From the NCBI GenBank assembly GCA_013205415.1, contig JABMMY010000373.1, positions 1 through 7,630 on the forward strand: a DNA stretch of 7,630 bases, read 5' to 3'. This document shows, one piece after another, positions 1-4,671 of this stretch. The translations under genes and the position numbers were made by a program. The notes under the pieces are model-generated. The model worked only from the letters and a program-made list of their open reading frames with translations. It ran no database searches and was not told the DNA's origin. This DNA comes from Deltaproteobacteria bacterium (GTDB taxonomy: Bacteria > Bdellovibrionota > FAC87 > UBA2466). Numbering within the stretch: position 1 is the first letter of the stretch; every line of letters starts with the position of its first letter.

Positions 1-2
1 AA

Positions 3-758
3 AAAAATACTTTTCAATTGTCAGCCAACGATGTTCTCCAAGGGGCTGCTCTTGCTAGATTTACCCATATCGATCTTAAACGAACAAGGGTGCTGGTTCT
101 TATTAACACGCGGTCGATCTATTCCGAAGGACTTGCGGAGGGTTATCAAAACGCATTAAAAGGGGTTCAGGGTGTTAGTATTGAAAAACACCTATCCAGT
201 GGTCATGAATTACATCTGGAGAATTTGAAAACTAAAATCGCTAAGATGCAGCCCGATCTCATCTTTATTTCAGACGATATTTTAAATAGCGCTATTTTAG
301 CGAAATATATTCATACCCTTGATCCCTTAATCCCTTTTTTAAGTGGTAGCCAATTTGGAAATGATAAGGCGATGAAAATTTTACTAAAAGAGGTGCCCAA
401 AATGAGGGTCTATTACGCCACATCCTGGAGTGAACGGGAAAATAATATTGAAAATGATAAATTCAAACTCAGCTACCGAGAAAAATACGGCAGATCGCTT
501 CCTACCCCCGAAGCGGCCTTAAGTTTTGATAGTCTACAGGTATTAGCTCAGGCCCTTTTACGGGCAGACACTAATAGCAATTTAGATCGTGTGAGATATT
601 TTTTGGAACATCTGATCTTTGGTACCACTCAAGGAAAAATAAGTTTTGTATCGGGTCCTACCCACTCGCCGATCAAGGATGTGCACATTCAGGTGAGTAA
701 TATTTCAAGCTTTAAGTTTTTAAAAACACTGAGGACTACGTGGAAAGCCAAACCTTAG
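3..758 (+). CDS. Periplasmic ligand-binding protein, ABC branched-chain type (Peripla_BP_6/LivK-like), 5' partial
   Basis: The reading frame is open to the left edge, so the gene starts outside the window. The TTG at 18 is not a credible start because it lies inside a conserved family motif: the residues FQLSANDVLQGAALARF match the usual 'R-x-S-P-S-D-x-x-Q-G' segment in the middle of these proteins. Visible are 251 residues covering the second half of the bilobed fold. They include a Rossmann-like strand (TRVLVLINTRSIYSEGLAEGY), then PDLIFIS, then a C-terminal region with YREKYGRSLPTPEAALSFDSLQVLAQAL, which matches the family's 'F...Y...YG..P...A...YDA...L..A' pattern. Full-length relatives are about 370-400 residues, so roughly the first third, including the signal peptide, is missing. 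The last 19 nt overlap the histidine kinase start, and no permease or ATPase gene follows. I infer a sensory rather than transport role. The ligand cannot be told from the sequence. Confidence 0.85.
   Translation, partial: KNTFQLSANDVLQGAALARFTHIDLKRTRVLVLINTRSIYSEGLAEGYQNALKGVQGVSIEKHLSSGHELHLENLKTKIAKMQPDLIFISDDILNSAILAKYIHTLDPLIPFLSGSQFGNDKAMKILLKEVPKMRVYYATSWSERENNIENDKFKLSYREKYGRSLPTPEAALSFDSLQVLAQALLRADTNSNLDRVRYFLEHLIFGTTQGKISFVSGPTHSPIKDVHIQVSNISSFKFLKTLRTTWKAKP
731..742 (+). promoter_or_regulatory. Shine-Dalgarno GAGG and GTG start of the histidine kinase
   Basis: GAGG at 731-734 lies 5 nt before the GTG at 740, inside the 3' end of the binding-protein gene. It supports GTG 740 as the kinase start and implies translational coupling of the two genes. 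No ATG lies nearby in frame before the first transmembrane helix. Confidence 0.6.
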
Positions 759-2176
759 AAAATATCTTAAGAGAACGAAACAGAAAGTTGACCTTTTGGT
801 TGCTAGGCCCAGTAGTGATTAGCTATTTAGTGTTACAAATGGTTCTGTTTTCTTTTCAGATGAAGGAGTCACAAAGAGAGGTGGAGCGTTGGCGTAATGC
901 CCACAGGGATCGTATTGTACAGGCTCTTTTTTTGCAAAACGAAACCGACCTTCAGGCTCTGAGTGCCACCGTCACACAAGAAGCAGGTACCAATAGAGCT
1001 CCTATCAGTTTTGGCGTTTGGAATGGAAAGAGAAGATGGGTAGCAGGAAATATGGAGGCTCTCTCGGCGCTTGAATTATCAAAACTTCCCATAGGAATGA
1101 AGGTTAATTTTAAAACAGGGATCATCTATGATGTGAGTGCTTTGCATCTAGCAGACCACCTCCAGGGGTATCTGGTAATTAAATCTGTTTATGATTGGAA
1201 AAATCTTCTTCGCGACTCTGGCCTTCTTTTCCTGTGTTGTCTGATGGTGTTTCTTAGTCTGAAGAGTGGAGTGTGGGTACTAATTGGGACCTTAAAACGC
1301 ACCGTAGTGAGCCCATTAAAGTGGATGACCTCTGAAATTGATCCTAGATTAAAGGAGCTAACGAGTTTACAACCTATTTCCCTCAGCACTCTCGATTTAA
1401 AAAGATCTCCAACAGAGTTTATCGAGCTATTAAAGGGTTATAATCGGCTCATTGAAAAAATAAAAAGTTTACGCGAAAAGGAGATACATCATATTGCCAT
1501 TTCGGCCAGAGTTGATTTGGCCACTCAGGTGGCTCACGATGTGAGGTCGCCGCTCGCGGCACTTTCCTTAGCTATTGAGGATCTTCCTCCCCTACCTGGT
1601 AAGCAGAAGGAGATTTTTTTGGGGGTTGCAAAAAGAATTCAGGAGATCTCGGAGGAGTTACTAGTCTCTCGCGTTTTTAAAGAGGAGGATAGGGAACACC
1701 CCAAAGAAAATGGCCCTTCTGCTGGAGCGAATCTTAGTGAATTGGTCGGCTCAATTATTGAGGAGAAGAGGATCATTTCAGAAAAAAAATCGGTTAATTT
1801 TAAGTGGGTGAGCCCGATGGCAGAGATAAGGGTGAAGGCTCACGAGGCAGATTTAAAACGTGCGTTGTCTAATCTTATCGATAATGCCCTCCAATCTTTG
1901 GGGGCCCGAGGGGAGATCACCCTTGAGGTCACTCCCTTCAGGGATAGTGTGTGCCTGTCGGTGATAGATAATGGCCGAGGGATTAAAAAGGAGAATCTTC
2001 TCAGAGTGTGGGACGAGGGAGTGAGTGTGGATAAAAAGCAGGGACATGGATTGGGATTATCGTTTGTAAAAAGGGTGGTGGAGTCTTGGGGGGGAAGGGT
2101 GGCACTAGAATCTTCCTTGGATAAGGGGACCAAGGTAAGCCTATTTTTATTAAATGTTGAGGGGACCCAGGTATGA
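740..2176 (+). CDS. Membrane-bound sensor histidine kinase
   Basis: This is a 478-residue two-component sensor kinase of the inner membrane. Hydrophobic helices at about residues 19-39 and 161-184 flank an extracytoplasmic sensor region of about 120 residues. A cytoplasmic linker (about 185-245) leads to the dimerisation/phosphoacceptor segment, with H266 in AHDVRSPLAAL. The HATPase_c domain shows the N box (NLIDNA, 378-383), the G1 box (DNGRG, 410-414) and the G2 box (GHGLGL, 435-440), so all catalytic motifs are intact. The gene overlaps the upstream binding protein by 19 nt, which suggests that the ligand-loaded binding protein is sensed by the kinase ectodomain (inference). No receiver domain is fused and no full response-regulator gene follows. 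Only a 7-codon ORF sits in ATGA overlap with the stop. The cognate regulator must be elsewhere, upstream of the window, or lost. Kinase assignment is secure; signal and partner are unknown. Confidence 0.95.
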   Translation: MESQTLENILRERNRKLTFWLLGPVVISYLVLQMVLFSFQMKESQREVERWRNAHRDRIVQALFLQNETDLQALSATVTQEAGTNRAPISFGVWNGKRRWVAGNMEALSALELSKLPIGMKVNFKTGIIYDVSALHLADHLQGYLVIKSVYDWKNLLRDSGLLFLCCLMVFLSLKSGVWVLIGTLKRTVVSPLKWMTSEIDPRLKELTSLQPISLSTLDLKRSPTEFIELLKGYNRLIEKIKSLREKEIHHIAISARVDLATQVAHDVRSPLAALSLAIEDLPPLPGKQKEIFLGVAKRIQEISEELLVSRVFKEEDREHPKENGPSAGANLSELVGSIIEEKRIISEKKSVNFKWVSPMAEIRVKAHEADLKRALSNLIDNALQSLGARGEITLEVTPFRDSVCLSVIDNGRGIKKENLLRVWDEGVSVDKKQGHGLGLSFVKRVVESWGGRVALESSLDKGTKVSLFLLNVEGTQV

Positions 2177-2196
2177 AACTACCAGCGCTTAAGTAA
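2173..2196 (+). other. Seven-codon ORF in ATGA overlap with the kinase stop; possible vestige of a downstream gene start
   Basis: ATG at 2173 overlaps the kinase TGA (2174-2176) in the 4-nt arrangement typical of coupled genes, and GGGGACCCAGGT precedes it. It encodes MKLPALK and then TAA at 2194. The stop lies at the edge of the palindromic sequences that fill the gap to the convergent lipoprotein gene. One reading is that this is the first few codons of a lost response-regulator gene, interrupted or deleted at the repeat. The other is that ATGA arose by chance. Continuing past the stop in the same frame gives no receiver-domain sequence. Confidence 0.3.
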
Positions 2197-2210
2197 ATAG
2201 AATTCTATTT
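2195..2210. repeat. 16-bp perfect palindrome
   Basis: AAATAGAATTCTATTT reads identically on both strands. It lies 18 nt after the kinase stop and covers the last two bases of the short-ORF stop codon. It is AT-rich and lacks a following U-run in either direction, so a classical terminator is doubtful. The half-site ATAGAATT recurs at 2299-2306 in the right arm of the larger palindromic element, so the two may be related. Confidence 0.6.
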
Positions 2211-2225
2211 CTCTGTTTTAAGGTG

Positions 2226-2310
2226 ATTTAATTCTGTCCTGGGAAACACCACGAGATCCTTCGCTTCGCTCAGGATAAATTCTGTCGCGTTTCACACGAT
2301 AGAATTTAAT
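2226..2310. repeat. 85-bp imperfect palindromic (REP/MITE-like) intergenic element
   Basis: The left arm 2226-2247 and right arm 2289-2310 are inverted copies with 18 of 22 Watson-Crick pairs plus one G-T. Nearly concentric with them is an inner inverted pair, ATCCT (2256-2260) and AGGAT (2272-2276), around TCGCTTCGCTC. A competing hairpin of 11 pairs (2277-2287 with 2297-2307, one G-T, 9-nt loop) can form on the right side. The core, read on the minus strand as CCTGAGCGAAGCGAAGGATC, resembles a short sequence I associate with dispersed intergenic repeats in many bacterial genomes (recollection, not searched). It sits between two convergent genes, and its right end overlaps the lipoprotein stop codon. 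A bidirectional terminator or mRNA-stabilising fold is the main alternative to a mobile or REP-like repeat. No transposase is nearby. Confidence 0.6.
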
Positions 2311-2911
2311 TAATTATATTTTGTGTTCTTAAATGAAGAGCAATTCCCTCCGCCGTTTTTTCAATTAATAGTGGCAAACTACTAGCATCTTTAAAAGTTA
2401 ACACTCCAGACCAAACCTTGTTTTGAGTCGAAAGATCGATAAATTCTATCTCTGCGGTGAGTGTTCGAAAGGGCTGAACTATCTGTTTGTGTGACAATGA
2501 GGAACGAGAACTATTAGCCACGGTGCCATTGGGCGTTCTTAAGGGTTGTGACAAAATATCTAGATTTTTTATGACAAGAATAGCCTCAAAGTTATCCTTT
2601 TTGAGCCGTTTTACTATCGGGGCTAAGGAAGGAGTGTCGCCGGCCGGAAAAAGATGGCTGGCCGTTAAATTCCTAATGTGTTTTTTATGAAAGGCATCGG
2701 AGAGAGATTCCTCAAGCAGAATATTTCCTCTCAAGGGATCTCCATTCGAATAGATTCCAATGCTTTGGTAAGGTTGAGAGCGACTAGGGGCTGCCGGTAT
2801 CGTCTCGGGCCGAACCGATGCCTGAGAAGGATTGTCGTTGATCTCCAAAGAGGAGCAGCTCACAACCGTGGTTAAAACAATGCCTGTTACTAATGCTTTG
2901 ATTATCTTCAT
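2306..2911 (-). CDS. Small outer-membrane-type lipoprotein of unknown function
   Basis: The product has 201 residues. ATG at 2911 gives a clean lipoprotein signal: basic N-terminus MKIIK, hydrophobic stretch, then lipobox VVSC with the lipidated Cys at position 19 followed by Ser-Ser, which favours outer-membrane sorting. An in-frame GTG at 2971 would add 20 residues in front of that signal and is less likely. GAAGG lies just 1 nt before the ATG, a tight ribosome site. The mature part starts with a Pro/Ser-rich linker. It continues as an alpha/beta pattern (SIGIYSN, RGNILLEESLSDAFHKK, LKKDNFEAILVIKNLDI) and ends with TAEIEFIDLSTQNKVWSGVLTF. This 'bacterial lipoprotein with a D-x-x-t-x-x-x-v-W-x-G strand' layout is seen in several DUF-type and LpoB-like families, but I do not recognise a specific one. 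It lies 62 nt downstream of the HAD gene on the same strand and is probably co-transcribed with it. It converges on the kinase gene. Confidence 0.85.
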   Translation of the reverse strand: MKIIKALVTGIVLTTVVSCSSLEINDNPSQASVRPETIPAAPSRSQPYQSIGIYSNGDPLRGNILLEESLSDAFHKKHIRNLTASHLFPAGDTPSLAPIVKRLKKDNFEAILVIKNLDILSQPLRTPNGTVANSSRSSLSHKQIVQPFRTLTAEIEFIDLSTQNKVWSGVLTFKDASSLPLLIEKTAEGIALHLRTQNIIN

Positions 2912-2973
2912 GCCTTCAATATCGGCGCATAGCGACAGGACTATAGAAAAGAATGATGAAAATTGAGGCACAA

Positions 2974-3597
2974 TTAGATGCCGATAGCATAATTTTTAAG
3001 AATTACAGGGAGATCACGCTCGGGTGCAGAGCAAAGCTCCGATGTGATCCCACAGCGTCGGGCCCCCTCTACATTCTCTATTCTATCGTCTAGGAATAGA
3101 AGTTCCTCCGGGGCCAGTTGAGTGGCCTTAATGAGGGCCTGATAAATTGGGGCTTCAGGTTTGCGATACCCCAACTCAAAACTGGTGAATATTTTTGTGA
3201 AATATTTCACCCAGGGGTAGTGCGTTTTAAAAAAGGTAATATGGATAGGGTTAGAATTAGTTAATATAAAGAGAGGGTATTGTGTGGAAAGTTTTTGTAA
3301 AATATTTTCAATCCCCTCTACCCCCTTTCCTAAAACGGTATTCCAAATAGGAATCAAGGTGTCTGGAGTCAGAGAAAGAGAGAGCTCATGGTTAAGTCCC
3401 TTTATAAATTCAGCTTCGGTCACCCCTCCTCTTTCAAAAGCATCATAGAGCGGCCATCGATTCATCGCCTGAAGAGAGAGGTCTAATGGCAGTTCTTTAA
3501 GATCTCTTAATTTTAGCAACTGGGAAAAGTCTAATTTAATTAAAACTTCACCAAGATCAAAAACGATGGCCTTAATATTTGTTGGGTGTGTGTTCAG
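2974..3597 (-). CDS. HAD-superfamily phosphatase, YihX-like (subfamily IA)
   Basis: With a CTG start at 3597 the product has 207 residues, close to the roughly 200 of E. coli YihX, an alpha-D-glucose-1-phosphate phosphatase. Motif I is VFDLGEVLIKLDF (nucleophile D14). Motif II is ILTNSN (about 111-116), followed by HITFF as in YihX. The motif III lysine is in YRKPEAPIY (K146). Motif IV is LFLDDRIENVEGA (D170, D171). All catalytic positions are present; Gly at D+2 is, from memory, also seen in YihX. The helical cap lies at about residues 30-100. A TTG at 3519 would remove motif I and cannot be the true start. The frame is closed upstream by TAG at 3616-3618, and no ATG, GTG or TTG lies between it and D14. 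CTG 3597 has GAGG 8 nt upstream; ATT 3576 is a less likely alternative. The substrate is probably a sugar phosphate (family inference). Confidence 0.85.
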   Translation of the reverse strand: MNTHPTNIKAIVFDLGEVLIKLDFSQLLKLRDLKELPLDLSLQAMNRWPLYDAFERGGVTEAEFIKGLNHELSLSLTPDTLIPIWNTVLGKGVEGIENILQKLSTQYPLFILTNSNPIHITFFKTHYPWVKYFTKIFTSFELGYRKPEAPIYQALIKATQLAPEELLFLDDRIENVEGARRCGITSELCSAPERDLPVILKNYAIGI

Positions 3598-3639
3598 AAA
3601 AAGAACCTCAGTTTTCTATTTCTTACCAGATTTCGTGCC

Positions 3640-3645
3640 ATTGTA
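3640..3645 (-). promoter_or_regulatory. Candidate -10 element (TACAAT) for the HAD-lipoprotein unit
   Basis: On the minus strand TACAAT matches 5 of 6 bases of the sigma-70 -10 consensus. A run of eight A (3654-3661) lies just upstream and could act like an UP element. The -35 hexamer at 17-bp spacing (AAGAAT) is poor; a better CTGACA lies 22 bp away. Transcription would begin near 3633, about 36 nt before the CTG at 3597. Confidence 0.3.
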
Positions 3646-3702
3646 CGCGTAAGTTTTTTTTAATTCTTGTCAGCCTCTTTACCCTATGGGAAACCGTAAT
3701 TC

Positions 3703-4575
3703 ATGAGTTCACTTTCGATCATTACCGCTATTCATAACGGGCTTGCAATGAACAGACTGTATTGGAAATCTCTTTCCGAAAATACGGTAGCCCCGTTTGA
3801 ACTAATTATTATTGATAACCACTCCACCGATGGCTCGGAACAGTTTTTTATAGAGCTTGAGGAAAAAACTAAAACAAAATTGCAACGGGTCGTTTATATT
3901 CGAAATGGGTTTAACCAATCCTATCCAGCCAGTCAGATTCAAGGAATGGGTTTTGCCGAAAATGAAATATTATGTTTTTTTAATAACGACATTTGGATGC
4001 CAAAAGGGTGGGAGATTCTATTTCAGAAACTGCTTAAACAGAATCCTCTTTTAATTTTAAGTCCCAGCGGGCAGGAGGCCCAGCCTACCCAAAGGCGCTC
4101 TGATGAATTGAAATCGAAGTGGAAGCGAGCTCTCTTTACTTCGAAAATTTGGAAACGACTGTTCTTTAAAACCGAAGAGCAATATTTATGGATGGCCTTA
4201 AAGATCATGTATGGAACTCTCGATCCCTTCAAAAATCCTACCGTCAGCGATAGGCAGACGATGAATGGAATCAAAGGGGACGCCGTTATCTGTCACAGAG
4301 AATTACCAGAAACCTTAGGCCCTCTTTGGGATCCTGAAATTCAGGCTGCCGATTGGCATCTTTATCTGAAGGCGGCAACTCTTAATGAGAAGGACCCTAG
4401 CTTTCCGCTTCCTCAGGTGGTCTTAGGGGTCTATATCCATCACTTTGGGAGATACTCAGCCAGAATGAAATATGAGCCTTTTCCTGAAGCTGCTCGCTTT
4501 AAAAGTATCGAAGAGGTTTGGGGTGAAAATAGGATTAAGAGATTATGGTGGGGAAATTTCCTCCCCCAAGGCTGA
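3703..4575 (+). CDS. Family 2 glycosyltransferase (GT-A fold)
   Basis: This 290-residue cytosolic or peripheral enzyme should transfer a sugar from a nucleotide-sugar donor to a glycan or lipid acceptor. The N-terminus LSIITAIHNG (4-13) is the first GT2 strand, and ELIIIDNHSTDGS (33-45) is the nucleotide-binding segment. EILCFFNNDIWMPKGWE (88-104) occupies the DXD position with Asn-Asn-Asp. The acceptor-side region shows KGDAVICHRE (191-200) and LGPLWDPEIQAADWHLYLKA (205-224), where the usual Glu-Asp pair is replaced by Ala-Asp. HHFGR (246-250) supplies the late His residues common in the family. There is no transmembrane segment. Only a weak ribosome site (GGGA, 3688-3691) precedes the ATG, but the match at the N-terminus fits this start. 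The gene is divergent from the HAD phosphatase with 105 nt between them. The acceptor, whether LPS, capsule or protein, cannot be read from the sequence. Confidence 0.88.
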   Translation: MSSLSIITAIHNGLAMNRLYWKSLSENTVAPFELIIIDNHSTDGSEQFFIELEEKTKTKLQRVVYIRNGFNQSYPASQIQGMGFAENEILCFFNNDIWMPKGWEILFQKLLKQNPLLILSPSGQEAQPTQRRSDELKSKWKRALFTSKIWKRLFFKTEEQYLWMALKIMYGTLDPFKNPTVSDRQTMNGIKGDAVICHRELPETLGPLWDPEIQAADWHLYLKAATLNEKDPSFPLPQVVLGVYIHHFGRYSARMKYEPFPEAARFKSIEEVWGENRIKRLWWGNFLPQG

Positions 4576-4585
4576 AAGGCCTAGG
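4566..4585 (+). other. Short stem-loop spanning the glycosyltransferase stop codon
   Basis: CCAAGGC (4566-4572) and GCCTAGG (4579-4585) form a 7-bp stem with one A-A mismatch, and the loop TGAAAG begins with the stop codon TGA. No U-tract follows directly, so this is not a standard intrinsic terminator. The fold could be coincidental. Confidence 0.3.
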
Positions 4586-4592
4586 TTGCCAT

Positions 4593-4619
4593 GAGGTTGT
4601 TTTTGCTATCAAAAGCCTC
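4593..4619 (+). terminator. Possible weak terminator or operator hairpin between the glycosyltransferase and copA
   Basis: GAGG (4593-4596) pairs with CCTC (4616-4619), and TTTTG (4601-4605) pairs with CAAAA (4610-4614) around the loop CTAT. A 3-nt bulge (TTG, 4597-4599) interrupts the left strand, and a T-G pair joins the two helices. The sequence after it (TAAACATTGTATTTT) is only moderately T-rich. It is the best terminator candidate in the 96-nt gap, but it could equally be a regulator site for copA. Confidence 0.3.
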
Positions 4620-4671
4620 TAAACATTGTATTTTGTGCCATTCCCTCCTCGCGTTCGTGTAAGATCAGAGT

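Noticed and set aside
1189..2133. Minus-strand ORFs of 64-97 codons inside the histidine kinase gene.
   Set aside because: They lie antisense to a kinase with every motif intact, show no recognisable domain, and are best explained as shadows.
3594..3641. A 15-codon minus-strand ORF (MARNLVRNRKLRFFF) whose TGA overlaps the CTG of the HAD gene, as a leader peptide or programmed -1 frameshift.
   Set aside because: Its ATG overlaps the candidate -10 TACAAT, so it would not be transcribed from that promoter. It has no ribosome site, and CTTTTTC is not a canonical slippery heptamer.
3667..3700. Sigma-70 promoter for the glycosyltransferase using TTGTCA at 3667-3672.
   Set aside because: No acceptable -10 hexamer lies at 15-19 bp; the nearest TAAT-like sequence is 22 bp away and almost touches the start codon.
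3635..4641. Shared GTGCCATT followed by GTAAG in the HAD/glycosyltransferase gap (3635-3653) and upstream of copA (4634-4662), as a common promoter element.
   Set aside because: Distances between the parts and to the start codons differ, and one shared 8-mer between two short gaps is easily due to chance.
4621..4671. CueR-type (MerR-family) promoter upstream of copA.
   Set aside because: TTGTGCCATTCCC slightly recalls a CueR half-site, but the matching inverted half is absent and the spacing to TAAGAT is 21 bp.
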